Positions 1 through 7,720 of a stretch of DNA of 32,140 bases are shown here, in pieces. The stretch covers positions 1 through 32,140 of the forward strand of contig CAJUIA010000040.1 in the NCBI GenBank assembly GCA_910586485.1, read 5' to 3'. Made by a program: the position numbers and the translations under genes. The notes under the pieces are model-generated. The model did no database searches, was not told the DNA's origin, and was given only the letters and a program-made list of their open reading frames with translations. Source of the DNA: an uncultured Acetatifactor sp. GTDB taxonomy: Bacteria; Bacillota; Clostridia; Lachnospirales; Lachnospiraceae. The first letter of the stretch is position 1. Each line of letters begins with the position of its first letter.

Positions 1-24
1 AGGGCGGCCTGTGGGGCTTTTTTT
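1..24 (+). terminator. Right half of a rho-independent terminator cut by the window edge
   Basis: The window opens inside a probable hairpin. AGG (1-3) can pair with CCT (8-10) around a GCGG loop, GTGGGGC (11-17) would be the 3' arm whose partner lies before base 1, and seven T follow (18-24). This fits the end of a plus-strand gene to the left. The 5' arm is not visible, so this is partly inferred. Bases 25-145 show no gene or clear signal. Confidence 0.45.
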
Positions 25-145
25 GTCAAAAGACTGTCAAACTCAGGAATATAAACGCAGTCAAATTTCAAGCGAAATCCGCCTTTTTTATCTGTTTTTC
101 AGGTGTCATATCCCTATCCTGACAAAGTAAACACCTAACATCCGT

Positions 146-733
146 TTATACATCCAGCTCTACAAAATGTACGGCAGAAGTATCCCAATATTTTTTATAA
201 ATCCGATTTTCATTACCGTCCAGGTTAAGCTGATACATTCTAAATGTAACTAAAATATCTTTGGGCTGCCATTGTTCTTCGTAGGAATATTGGTATTTCA
301 TTCCCACATTTCGCATAACGCCGCCGCTTCTGGGATTATTTCTGTCATGGGTTGCCGTAATATAGGGCAAACCGTCTTTTTTCACTTGTTCAATAACAGC
401 CTTGCCTGCTTCCGTGACAATCCCCTTATGCCAAAACTCCTTACGAAGTCCATAGCCGAAGTCATGATGCTCTTCCATCTCAACCTTTATATAGCCAATC
501 GGAGCATTGTCTTTTTTCAAACAGATTGCATAGGCATATGCCTGCGGCTGCGCATATTTTAAAGCATACCCCTCTTCATAAAAGCTTTTCGTTTCCGCAA
601 GACTTTTTAGCGGATACCAGGGCAAAAACCGATTAACTTCCTCATCTTGAAGTATCAGGAATAGTGATTCCATGTCTTTTTCTGTAAATTTTCTTAAAAT
701 CAAACGCTCTGTTTCCAATGCAGGTGTATTCAT
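146..733 (-). CDS. GNAT family N-acetyltransferase, RimJ/RimL type
   Basis: A 195-residue acetyl-CoA-dependent N-acetyltransferase of the RimJ/RimL-like GNAT group. The opening ETERLILRKFTEKDMESLF is the classic start of this group, and the acetyl-CoA region is YGLRKEFWHKGIVTEAGKAV (about residues 94-113). The late NPRSGGVMRNVGMKYQYSY corresponds to the usual N-x-x-S-xx-V-xx-K-x-GF motif, with Met in place of Phe. Start ATG at 733 follows GGAGAG by 8 bases. It is the last gene of a minus-strand run, 45 bases after the next GNAT. Substrate cannot be read from the sequence; members acetylate ribosomal protein N-termini or small molecules. It has no signal peptide, so it should be cytoplasmic. 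Confidence 0.88.
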   Translation of the reverse strand: MNTPALETERLILRKFTEKDMESLFLILQDEEVNRFLPWYPLKSLAETKSFYEEGYALKYAQPQAYAYAICLKKDNAPIGYIKVEMEEHHDFGYGLRKEFWHKGIVTEAGKAVIEQVKKDGLPYITATHDRNNPRSGGVMRNVGMKYQYSYEEQWQPKDILVTFRMYQLNLDGNENRIYKKYWDTSAVHFVELDV

Positions 734-778
734 CTGTTTTCTCTCCAGCTTCTATTTGTAAATATGCCTTACAGATTT

Positions 779-1222
779 CTATAAACGGCTCATGTATAAA
801 AGCGGATAGGGATTTCCCTGTTCATCATAGTCTGTTCTTTTATAAACTTGAAAGCCCATATGCTCATAAAAGCCTTTTGCCTGTGGATTTTGCTCGTTCA
901 CGGCCAGGCTTTTTATTCCGTAATGCTCTATTCCATATTGAATAAGCTGTCTGCCTAATCCTTTTCCTCTTTCTTCCGGCGTTATAAACAGCATTTCCAA
1001 ACATTCCTTTTCAATTCCCATAAAAGCAACGGGATTGCTGTTTTCATCGTTTGCTGTCACAAGCCTTTCAACATTGCTTAAGGCCTGTGGAACGTATTTT
1101 TTAATGTTCTCTATCTCGCATTCCGATAAGAACAAATGTGTTGCTTTTACGGACTTTTCCCACACTTTTAGAAGTGAGTGCATTAACGTATCAGGTCTTT
1201 CACAGACTTCGATAATTTCCAT
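779..1222 (-). CDS. YjaB-like GNAT N-acetyltransferase
   Basis: A 147-residue acetyltransferase. VWEKSVKATHLFLSE near the N-terminus, the acetyl-CoA loop EERGKGLGRQL and the ending NEQNPQAKGFYEHMGF then GNPYPLLYM match the YjaB/YvbK subfamily end to end, and the length equals that subfamily. I chose ATG at 1222 because it is preceded by GGAGG four bases upstream and gives a full-length family member. The reading frame stays open upstream to a TTG at 1450, adding 76 residues that do not belong to this fold; those are described separately as a gene fragment. An annotation pipeline may therefore report 779-1450 (223 residues). Substrate unknown. Confidence 0.8.
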   Translation of the reverse strand: MEIIEVCERPDTLMHSLLKVWEKSVKATHLFLSECEIENIKKYVPQALSNVERLVTANDENSNPVAFMGIEKECLEMLFITPEERGKGLGRQLIQYGIEHYGIKSLAVNEQNPQAKGFYEHMGFQVYKRTDYDEQGNPYPLLYMSRL

Positions 1223-1476
1223 ATATCCTCCACAAATTACTGCCGGCAGCCAGCTTTCATCCGAAGACCCCCATCTTACAACATCTTTTAAAGCGGCACG
1301 GTAAATTGCAAATTCACTGGTGGGAACAAAAAACATATTGCGATTGAAGGCAAATGCTTCCGTAATTCTAAACTCCTTATAAGCCGCAGTATCCAAGTCC
1401 TCCACAGCAAAGTCCTTTTTCCTGTTCCAAAGCATCATATAATGGTTCAAATGTCATCATAAGCTTTGTTGCTCAT
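1223..1476 (-). pseudogene. Frameshifted 5' fragment of an unrecognised gene, fused in frame to the downstream GNAT
   Basis: Protein-like sequence runs through three frames here. GAGGGG (1486-1491 region) sits 9 bases before ATG 1476, which opens MSNKAYDDI and stops. A second frame opens at 1460 as MMTFEPLYDALEQ and stops soon after. The third frame carries KKDFAVEDLDTAAYKEF onward to GGY and runs straight into the GNAT start at 1222. Removing one base near 1455 and one near the A5 run at 1416-1420 would give a continuous MSNKAYDTFEPLYDALEQKK-type protein. I read this as the damaged 5' end of another gene whose 3' part was lost. I do not recognise the family. Confidence 0.5.
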
Positions 1477-1501
1477 GTATCTTTTCCCCTCTCATTACCA
1501 C

Positions 1502-2221
1502 TCATTTTAACCTTATTCCCTTGAGTGCTTCCACCACCAGCCAAACGGCCCTCTCGACAAAGCACTCATACTCTTCCCTGGTCATCCCTATGTAAGGATA
1601 TTTACTGACTTCTTTTCCCGGAAGGTAGCCCATGACGCCGATCTTGCGCACAATGGCTCCGGCAGGGAGGTAATCAATATAATCCGGAAAGGTCTTTAAA
1701 TTTAGAATCTCCGTGAAATACCCCGATTGCGGATGCTGCTCCAGATACTCCGCTTCTATCCGGTATATATCCTTCATCCGCTCTTCTTTCCCGATAAGCC
1801 GCTTTACAGAGTCCCAGTTTTCCGGCATACCGGCACTTCTTTCCGATAATACGGGATGCTCCCTGATCCGCTGCCAGGCGGCTGCCACCCGCTTCTCATC
1901 CCGGATATATCTCTGAAATTCCGCATCCGTAATCAAATGTGCATAATACCCCAGCAGGAATGAATATTCTTCCTCCGTCCTGATGTCCTGCCTGCGGTTT
2001 TCAATATATTCGTTGTAAAATCTGCCACAGTCAGAGCCTGCCTTTCTTTCACCGCTCATCCAGTGGGTCACTGCACGGGGCGGCGTAAACTCCGTCCAGT
2101 CCTCATTTTCTACATTGCAGTCCGGCGCTATATTCCCCACGCAGAAACCGTGCCGGTCCAGCCCGGAAACCTTGTCCAGCACTCCGTCGGCCACCATCAA
2201 ATGTGTCACCCAAGTCGCCAT
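1502..2221 (-). CDS. Zinc-dependent phospholipase C-like protein
   Basis: A 239-residue protein with the layout of the zinc-dependent phospholipase C / S1-P1 nuclease-like group. The N-terminus MATWVTHLMVADGVL has the expected early Trp-x-x-His, followed by GNIAPDCN with an acidic residue, VTHW around His53, and the helix FLLGYYAHLITDAEF with His95 and Asp99 as likely metal ligands. Bacterial members of this short form often lack a signal peptide, as here, so activity on phospholipid is not assured. The start lies 15 bases after the stop of the DUF4253 gene, so the two are probably co-transcribed. Function is inferred from fold features only. Confidence 0.7.
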   Translation of the reverse strand: MATWVTHLMVADGVLDKVSGLDRHGFCVGNIAPDCNVENEDWTEFTPPRAVTHWMSGERKAGSDCGRFYNEYIENRRQDIRTEEEYSFLLGYYAHLITDAEFQRYIRDEKRVAAAWQRIREHPVLSERSAGMPENWDSVKRLIGKEERMKDIYRIEAEYLEQHPQSGYFTEILNLKTFPDYIDYLPAGAIVRKIGVMGYLPGKEVSKYPYIGMTREEYECFVERAVWLVVEALKGIRLK

Positions 2222-2236
2222 TATTCCGTTCCTCCA

Positions 2237-3034
2237 CTAGTCCCACCAAAAGTACCAGATTTCCGATGCGGCAATACACGCCGCCAGCTCTGCTAATGTT
2301 CCTGTATCCGTACACTGGGAAACCCGGTCCGTCGTAAATGCAAAATGCTCCTTTGCCACCTGAAGAGCATCCTTCTCCGCTACCGGTGAAGGCACGTGCA
2401 TTTCCATTTCGTCATGAGTAATCGTTACCGGCACCGCCCCGTACTTTTCATACCAATATTTACAGACAGCCATCATTTCCTTCACTTCCGGACAGTCATT
2501 CCAGCCGCCAAACGGCACATAGGCCACCAGCTCCCAAGGTCTAGTGGTAGGCACCTTAAACAGCATCGTTTCCTTTATCTCCTTTGTCCACCCATTCTGA
2601 AAAGCCGTATAACGATCAATCAATGCCGGCTCATCGTCAAATTCACCGATAAGCTTATCCTCATCGAATTCGTCCGCCTCAAACCGCTTTTTCAACAGCT
2701 CTTCCCCGGACTCCGGCTCACTGTTTAATATACTTTCCAGAGAATATCCGTCGTCCTTTAAGATCCCCAGATACTCATCCAGCACGCTGTCTTCCGGAAC
2801 CAACACAGGAGTAAAGCCCTCCTGCCGTCCCTCCTGCAGGGCCTGCTCATAGGCCGCCACGATTTCCTCATAGCTCGCCTTTCCCGAAAAAATCCGGCAG
2901 GGATAACCTAGCTGCGCAACAATACTTTTCGTGACCGGCTCTGCCTGCTCCGGTGTAATCTCATGGCTTCCCGCCCCTCCGTCTGCAGCCGGCTTTTGCT
3001 GCTTTCCTTTTTTGAACTTGTCAAAAATCCCCAT
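2237..3034 (-). CDS. DUF4253 domain-containing protein
   Basis: A 265-residue soluble protein. The C-terminal half, from about residue 150 (AYVPFGGWNDCPEVKEMMAV) to the final WYFWWD, matches the DUF4253 pattern, including the central YGAVPVTITHDEMEMHVP. The N-terminus is a lysine-rich lead, MGIFDKFKKGKQQKP, then an acidic middle. Start ATG 3034 has AAGGAGG six bases upstream. It heads the minus-strand run that continues into the phospholipase C-like gene. The molecular role of DUF4253 is not known to me; such proteins are often found singly or as immunity-like accessory genes. Confidence 0.82.
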   Translation of the reverse strand: MGIFDKFKKGKQQKPAADGGAGSHEITPEQAEPVTKSIVAQLGYPCRIFSGKASYEEIVAAYEQALQEGRQEGFTPVLVPEDSVLDEYLGILKDDGYSLESILNSEPESGEELLKKRFEADEFDEDKLIGEFDDEPALIDRYTAFQNGWTKEIKETMLFKVPTTRPWELVAYVPFGGWNDCPEVKEMMAVCKYWYEKYGAVPVTITHDEMEMHVPSPVAEKDALQVAKEHFAFTTDRVSQCTDTGTLAELAACIAASEIWYFWWD

Positions 3035-3110
3035 CAGCTTCCTCCTTCTTCCAGGTCAGGCCTCTTCCTGCAAATTCCGATTCCCAGATCGCAGACCTGC
3101 GCCCTATTTC

Positions 3111-3138
3111 ATTTTAACTATTAACGGGCAATAAGCAA
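3111..3138 (-). promoter_or_regulatory. Probable sigma-A promoter for the DUF4253 run
   Basis: On the minus strand, TTGCTT (3138-3133) is followed after 16 bases by TAAAAT (3116-3111). The leader to ATG 3034 would be about 70 bases. It diverges from the promoter of the alpha/beta hydrolase. Confidence 0.4.
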
Positions 3139-3191
3139 ATACTTTTCTGTTTTTGGAAAAGCGAAGTCTTTGGAAAACCGCAGGCCATATC

Positions 3192-3220
3192 TTTACACGA
3201 TTATCTTTCCGTGGTAGCAT
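3192..3220 (+). promoter_or_regulatory. Probable sigma-A promoter for the alpha/beta hydrolase
   Basis: TTTACA (3192-3197), 17-base spacer, TAGCAT (3215-3220), about 30 bases before the start codon at 3250. Confidence 0.5.
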
Positions 3221-3249
3221 AGAGGCAACAAGCCGAAAGGAAGATTTTT

Positions 3250-4131
3250 ATGCCGAAGCAAAAAATTACCGATGCACAGATTTATTATGAATCCTACGGC
3301 CAGGGGGAGACGATTGTCTATCTGCAGTCCACCTTAGGCGGCATCAATCCCGGCGCCTGGTATTTTGCCGGCAGGCTGTCCGCACACTTCCGGGTCATTA
3401 TCTGGGATGGCCCCAATAACGGGCAGTCCGATGTTGTTCTTCGGGATACCCCCAGTGAATATCATTTGTTCTGCACCTGCCTGAAAGAATTTCTGGACGG
3501 GCTGCACATCAGCTCCGCGCATCTGGCCGGCTGTTCCGGCGGCGGGGAAATGGCCCTGCTGTTTGCCCACCTATATCCTGATACGGCAAAAAGCATTGCT
3601 CTCTACCGACCCACGGATACCACCAGCAGCGTGGAAGCGGAAATTATTCAGACCCGCTTCGGCCGGATTGCAGAATTTGCCCAAAGCCATACCATGGAAG
3701 AGGTGGCTGCCTACAGCGCCAATCCCCCCCGGACCAGATTCGGGCACTGTGCCGCCTGGATTGCGGACCTGTACCGCAAGGATAAAGATAAAATCCTGAA
3801 AATATCCCCGCAGGACTTTGCTGGACTCATGAAATTCTGGGGTGACTGGATGGGAAGCCCGGCCTTCTACCGGGCCAATTTAAGCGACGAAGACCTGCAT
3901 AAAATCGACATTCCTGCACTGATTGCACCCTGTGCCGATAAATATCATCCGGAAAGCATTGCGCTTGATTTGGCAAACCATCTGCCAAACGCCATCTATA
4001 TCCCTTCCGGGAGCCCCAGGACAGAGAAGGAAATTTATCATGCCCCTGATGAGGAACATCCCTTTGGAGGGTTTGTGCAATTTGTGAATGACTATGAGAA
4101 ATTTGTGGCGCCTTTTTACTTATCACCATAA
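3250..4131 (+). CDS. Alpha/beta hydrolase
   Basis: A 293-residue alpha/beta-hydrolase fold enzyme without a signal peptide. The nucleophile elbow is AGCSGGGE with Ser96; the oxyanion region is the N-terminal STLGG; the acid is probably in IAPCADKYHPE and the catalytic His in the late HAPDEEHPFGG. An insert of about 60 residues around residues 130-190 forms the cap. Start ATG 3250 has AAAGGAAG (3236-3243) upstream and its own promoter. Substrate cannot be assigned; esterase, lactonase or haloperoxidase-like chemistry are all possible. Its last 16 bases overlap, in opposite orientation, the 3' end of the YoeB toxin gene. Confidence 0.85.
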   Translation: MPKQKITDAQIYYESYGQGETIVYLQSTLGGINPGAWYFAGRLSAHFRVIIWDGPNNGQSDVVLRDTPSEYHLFCTCLKEFLDGLHISSAHLAGCSGGGEMALLFAHLYPDTAKSIALYRPTDTTSSVEAEIIQTRFGRIAEFAQSHTMEEVAAYSANPPRTRFGHCAAWIADLYRKDKDKILKISPQDFAGLMKFWGDWMGSPAFYRANLSDEDLHKIDIPALIAPCADKYHPESIALDLANHLPNAIYIPSGSPRTEKEIYHAPDEEHPFGGFVQFVNDYEKFVAPFYLSP

Positions 4132-4379
4132 TGATACCGACATGACAAAATATAGATATTTTCTTCATCAATTCTGTAAATCAGACGGTCTTTATCATTG
4201 ATTCGCCTGCTCCAATAACCGGATAAATTCCCGCCCAGAGGTTCCGGCTTTCCTATCCCCTCATTGCCGTTTCGGGCAATATCATGAATTAACTGATTGA
4301 TCTTTTTAAGCGTTTTCCGATCTTCTGTCTGCCAATAAAGATAATCTTCCCAGCCGGTATCTGCAAATATCTTATTCAT
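4116..4379 (-). CDS. yoeB: YoeB family toxin (mRNA interferase)
   Basis: An 87-residue RelE-superfamily toxin that cleaves mRNA in the translating ribosome A site when free of its antitoxin. The key residues known for this family sit at the same positions as in the E. coli protein: Glu46, Arg65, His83 and Tyr84, the last two in RYHYGDK at the C-terminus. WSRRINDKDRLIYRI is the characteristic core. The start overlaps the antitoxin gene by 8 bases, so translation is coupled. The reading frame is intact and no catalytic residue is lost, so the toxin looks functional. Confidence 0.95.
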   Translation of the reverse strand: MNKIFADTGWEDYLYWQTEDRKTLKKINQLIHDIARNGNEGIGKPEPLGGNLSGYWSRRINDKDRLIYRIDEENIYILSCRYHYGDK

Positions 4380-4638
4380 CCTCTTCTACCTCAAGTAATT
4401 CATGACAGGCACACTGCCCCTTCTCCAGCTGTGATTTCCCCTTCATCAGCCAGTCATAGTTTTCCTTGCTTCCAAAAACATAAATATTTTCCATTAGGTT
4501 ATTATACGCTTCCTCCGAAATCATTACCACGTTCTTATTATTTTTCCTGGTGACAATCATTGTCTCATAATCGTCCGTTACCTTATCCATATACATTTTC
4601 ATATTGTCACGAAGATTTGTATAATTTACCGCCAACAT
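4372..4638 (-). CDS. yefM: YefM/Phd family antitoxin
   Basis: An 88-residue antitoxin and autorepressor. MLAVNYTNLRDNMKMYMDKV is the Phd/YefM DNA-binding N-terminus, and VVMISEEAYNNLMENIYV leads into the toxin-wrapping C-terminal tail, which ends in an acidic stretch. Start ATG 4638 follows GGGAGGTG with good spacing. It is encoded before the toxin in the usual order. The promoter just upstream contains a palindrome in which the protein probably binds its own promoter. Confidence 0.95.
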   Translation of the reverse strand: MLAVNYTNLRDNMKMYMDKVTDDYETMIVTRKNNKNVVMISEEAYNNLMENIYVFGSKENYDWLMKGKSQLEKGQCACHELLEVEEDE

Positions 4639-4672
4639 GACGCAGCACCTCCCAACACATTTTTATACTTTT

Positions 4673-4701
4673 ATTATATTGTACAGTTTTCTGTACGTCA
4701 A
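4673..4701 (-). promoter_or_regulatory. Promoter of the yefM-yoeB operon
   Basis: Near-consensus on the minus strand: TTGACG (4701-4696), exactly 17 bases, TATAAT (4678-4673), 35 bases before the antitoxin start codon. The spacer is almost wholly occupied by a palindrome (separate entry). Confidence 0.8.
4680..4696. promoter_or_regulatory. Palindromic operator for YefM-YoeB autorepression
   Basis: GTACAG (4681-4686), four T, CTGTAC (4691-4696) is a perfect inverted repeat filling the spacer between -35 and -10. It contains TGTACA (4680-4685), the core reported for YefM operators. A bound complex would block RNA polymerase. Binding itself is inferred. Confidence 0.7.
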
Positions 4702-4759
4702 GTATGTTATCTATTATATTCACATTCTGCACGATTATTACTTTTCGCAATTTCCCATT

Positions 4760-4807
4760 CTTTAACGAAAACAACCGCCAGGAGACAGCAGTCCCACCTC
4801 CTGACGG
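4760..4807 (-). terminator. Rho-independent terminator after pgi
   Basis: A 10-base-pair stem pairs 4798-4807 with 4775-4784 (one G-U pair in the minus-strand RNA, 13-base loop), followed on the minus strand by TTGTTTTCGTTAAAG. It separates pgi from the toxin-antitoxin promoter. Confidence 0.65.
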
Positions 4808-4841
4808 CACAAATATCCAAAAACAGTACAGACCGAAATAT

Positions 4842-6422
4842 TTAAATTCCCAGCAAATCGCTGTATTCCTTCAAAGCTCCATCTGTATCATGAGCCAGCA
4901 CCTTCTTTGCCAGCACCTTCCCCAGCTGCACGCCTTCCTGGTCAAAGCTGTTGATGTTCCATACAAAGCCCTGATACATCACCTTATTTTCAAAATGAGA
5001 CAACAGAGCGCCCAGTGCCTCCGGGGTCAGCTGCTCACCGACAATGATACTGGAAGGGCGTCCACCCTCAAAGTTCTTATTCCGGTTGTCATCAGCCTTG
5101 CCGCAGGCAAACGCCACAATCTGAGCCGCAACGTTAGCGCAGAGCTTCTGCTGGCTGGTGCTGTCCTGAATCACAACATCTCTGCCAATCTGGTTATTCT
5201 GAAAACCTACAAACTGCAGGGGCACAATATCCGTTCCCTGATGCAGCAGCTGGTAGAAGGAATGCTGCCCGTTGGTGCCCGGCTCGCCGAAAATAACAGG
5301 GCCTGTGGAATACTTGACAGGCTCGCCGAAACGGTTCACCGACTTGCCGTTGGATTCCATGTCAAGCTGCTGCAGATGCGCAGGGAAACGGCTTAAAGCC
5401 TGGGAATAAGGTAGTACTGCCGTATTCTGATACCCCAGCACATTCCGCTCGTAAATCCCAATCAGAGCATCCAGCATAGCAGGATTTTCCAAGACATCGC
5501 TGTTTTTTGCCAGCTTGTCTTCCTCTGCTGCGCCCTCCAGAAATCTCGCAAATACATCAGGACCAAAGGCCAGGGATAACACCGCCCCGCCCACGCCGGA
5601 GGTTGAGGAAAACCGGCCGCCGATATAATCATCCATGAAGAAGGCGGCCAGATAATCGTCACTCTTTGCCAGCGGCGAAGTCTCACTGGTAACAGCGATC
5701 ATATGTCTGGAAGCATCCAGCCCCGCGTTCTTAAGCGCATCCTTGACGAAGGACTCATTGGTCAGGGTCTCCAAAGTGGTGCCGGATTTGGATACCAGCA
5801 CAAAAAGGGAATGGGCTACGTCAATGGAATTTAGCACTGCCGCCGCATCATCCGGGTCCACATTGCTGATGAATCTGGCTTCCATCTTGAAGGTATTATT
5901 TGCCTTCGCCCAGTTTTCCAAAGCCAGATACATGGCGCGGGGACCCAGATCGCTGCCGCCGATGCCGATCTGTACCACAGTGGTAAACTTCTCCCCTGCG
6001 GCATTGGTAATCTCACCCTTATGTACCTTGTCTGCCAGCTCTGCTATTCTTTCTTGCTGTTCCACATAAAAACCGCGCTTATCCACGCCGTCTGCCACAA
6101 CAGCCTCTCCAAGCTGACCTCTGGTCATATGGTGAAGTACCATGCGCTTCTCTCCGGTATTGATCACCTCGCCGTTATAAAGGGCTTCGAATTTTTCTGC
6201 AAGCTGGGTTTCCTCCGCCAGCTTTGCCAGCGCCTGCAAAATCTCGTCATCCACCTGCTTTGCGGCATAATTGTAGGAAAGCCCCGCGGCCATGGGCACA
6301 CTGTATTTCTTTACGCGGGCCGCGCCGTTGTCCCCTGCCATTACTTCTGCCAGATCTACAGGCGTTTTCCTTTGCAGCTCCTGATACGCGGATACGGTAT
6401 CCAGATTGTTCCAGGTAATCAT
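4842..6422 (-). CDS. pgi: Glucose-6-phosphate isomerase
   Basis: A 526-residue cytoplasmic enzyme interconverting glucose 6-phosphate and fructose 6-phosphate in glycolysis. The phosphate-binding part VVQIGIGGSDLGPRAMYLA lies near residue 150, the SIS-domain signature VLVSKSGTTLETLTN follows, and both family signatures are present: FPAHLQQLDMESNGKSV and GEPGTNGQHSFYQLLHQGT, which carry the catalytic Glu and His. Length is within the family range. Start ATG 6422 is preceded by AAGGAGG. The gene is followed by its own terminator. Its promoter is probably inside the end of the S41 peptidase gene, upstream of a terminator hairpin. Confidence 0.97.
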   Translation of the reverse strand: MITWNNLDTVSAYQELQRKTPVDLAEVMAGDNGAARVKKYSVPMAAGLSYNYAAKQVDDEILQALAKLAEETQLAEKFEALYNGEVINTGEKRMVLHHMTRGQLGEAVVADGVDKRGFYVEQQERIAELADKVHKGEITNAAGEKFTTVVQIGIGGSDLGPRAMYLALENWAKANNTFKMEARFISNVDPDDAAAVLNSIDVAHSLFVLVSKSGTTLETLTNESFVKDALKNAGLDASRHMIAVTSETSPLAKSDDYLAAFFMDDYIGGRFSSTSGVGGAVLSLAFGPDVFARFLEGAAEEDKLAKNSDVLENPAMLDALIGIYERNVLGYQNTAVLPYSQALSRFPAHLQQLDMESNGKSVNRFGEPVKYSTGPVIFGEPGTNGQHSFYQLLHQGTDIVPLQFVGFQNNQIGRDVVIQDSTSQQKLCANVAAQIVAFACGKADDNRNKNFEGGRPSSIIVGEQLTPEALGALLSHFENKVMYQGFVWNINSFDQEGVQLGKVLAKKVLAHDTDGALKEYSDLLGI

Positions 6423-6458
6423 ATTTCCTTCTGACCTCCTTAACTATTTTTCCTGAAG

Positions 6459-6499
6459 AAAAAAATTATTTAGAAACCAATCATTTCCGGATTAGTTTC
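6459..6499 (-). terminator. Rho-independent terminator after the S41 peptidase gene, possible pgi attenuator
   Basis: GATTAGTTTC (6490-6499) pairs with GAAACCAATC (6473-6482), ten base pairs with one G-U in the minus-strand RNA and a 7-base loop; on the minus strand TAAATAA and then seven T (6465-6459) follow. It begins one base after the peptidase stop codon. Because a promoter-like site lies just upstream (6510-6538), the same hairpin would also be at the very 5' end of a pgi transcript. Confidence 0.75.
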
Positions 6500-7720
6500 T
6501 TACTCTATGATTATACTGTGAATCGTCTGCAAATTCAAGGGCAGAAGCTTCTGCTCTTCATCTATTTCCAGAGTATCCGCATCATCCTTCCTTTCATCCG
6601 GCCGCCTGAAATAACTGGTAGACACCCGGAAGCGCACCCTGCTTACAGGCATCTCACGCCTTACAGGCAACCCAAAGGAATTCGGCTTCCCGCCAGTTTG
6701 GGTCCCGATGATACGGGCAAGTCCGTTGTCCCTTAAAGTGACAGCAAAGGTTCTGGCGCTGCTGAAGGTATGGCAGGATACTCTGCAATACAAATCTGCC
6801 GGAAAGCAAATGGATTTCCGTTCATTTTTGACCACCTCCTGTCTGCTTGATACCCTCTTTGCTTCTCCGGATGAATAATCTGTCATCTCATATCTTTTAA
6901 AGCAATCCGTATCTATATATTTGATAAACTCGTCAATAACGGCAGAACTTCCGCCCATATTTCGGCCAAGATCCAGCACAAAGGATGTAAGCCGCCTCTC
7001 TCTGCACAGCCTTGCCAGCTTTTCCAGAGCCGCCTTGTATTCCTGATTATAAATGCAGGCGTTAAGATGAAAAATCATCCTGTGATCCTGTATTTCATAA
7101 TTCCAAAAATGACTGTCGTCCATAAAATCCAAAAATCCGTTATATGTTTGTAAGGGAATCCTTTTTTGCAGCTTCTGGTCATTTACCTGAAAAGAGAAAG
7201 TGTAATCATCCTTTACATTAAATAAATAGTTCAGACTCATTTCGCTTAAAAAATGATAATTCTGATACGGATACCCAATCATTCTGCTTTTTACCAGATA
7301 AATGTTTTCATGAGGGATCCTTTTTGCCATCAGGAATACCAGCTGTTCCACTGTGATACCGTTAATGCCCGTAATCCGTGCCCCGGCCGGTATATCCCCG
7401 TAAGCCCTGCCAAGAATCAAATTCCTGCCGTCTTTACTCCATTCACACGGCAGGGGAATACAATGATCTTTATTTGAATAAGGCACCTCGATATTTGTAT
7501 GACCGTCCTCAAAAAAAGCAGTTAATTCCGTTGCTGCATTGACCAGGCTGTCATAGGAGCATATTTCATCCGTCTTTGACTGATATAGCCTCTCAAGGCT
7601 GCTTTTCTCCATTCTGCCCATAAGAATAGCAGGATGTTTTTGCAGCGCGTTATATAAGAATTTAAAATCCCCTCTAAGTGCATCAATTAACACAGCATCC
7701 ATTGCCACTCTTTCACTCAT
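6500..7720 (-). CDS. S41 family (C-terminal processing type) serine peptidase
   Basis: A 406-residue S41-family peptidase. A PDZ-like segment (GDIPAGARITGINGITVEQL, about residues 108-127) is followed by the S41 core: SFVLDLGRNMGGSSAVIDEF, the nucleophile region HTFSSARTFA (residues 317-326, probable Ser320 or 321) and IIGTQTGGKPNSFG. There is no signal peptide or lipobox, so it is likely cytoplasmic, unlike CtpA/CtpB. I chose ATG 7720 because GGAGG lies 6 bases before it and the gene then overlaps the preceding stop by only 8 bases; the frame stays open to 7813 but that would run deep into the upstream gene. Third gene of the helicase operon. Substrate unknown. Confidence 0.85.
   Translation of the reverse strand: MSERVAMDAVLIDALRGDFKFLYNALQKHPAILMGRMEKSSLERLYQSKTDEICSYDSLVNAATELTAFFEDGHTNIEVPYSNKDHCIPLPCEWSKDGRNLILGRAYGDIPAGARITGINGITVEQLVFLMAKRIPHENIYLVKSRMIGYPYQNYHFLSEMSLNYLFNVKDDYTFSFQVNDQKLQKRIPLQTYNGFLDFMDDSHFWNYEIQDHRMIFHLNACIYNQEYKAALEKLARLCRERRLTSFVLDLGRNMGGSSAVIDEFIKYIDTDCFKRYEMTDYSSGEAKRVSSRQEVVKNERKSICFPADLYCRVSCHTFSSARTFAVTLRDNGLARIIGTQTGGKPNSFGLPVRREMPVSRVRFRVSTSYFRRPDERKDDADTLEIDEEQKLLPLNLQTIHSIIIE
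6510..6538 (-). promoter_or_regulatory. Probable pgi promoter inside the end of the S41 gene
   Basis: On the minus strand, TTGAAT (6538-6533), 17 bases, TATAAT (6515-6510). Transcription would begin near the peptidase stop codon and run through the hairpin at 6473-6499 before reaching pgi. It lies in coding sequence, so chance resemblance is possible. Confidence 0.5.
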
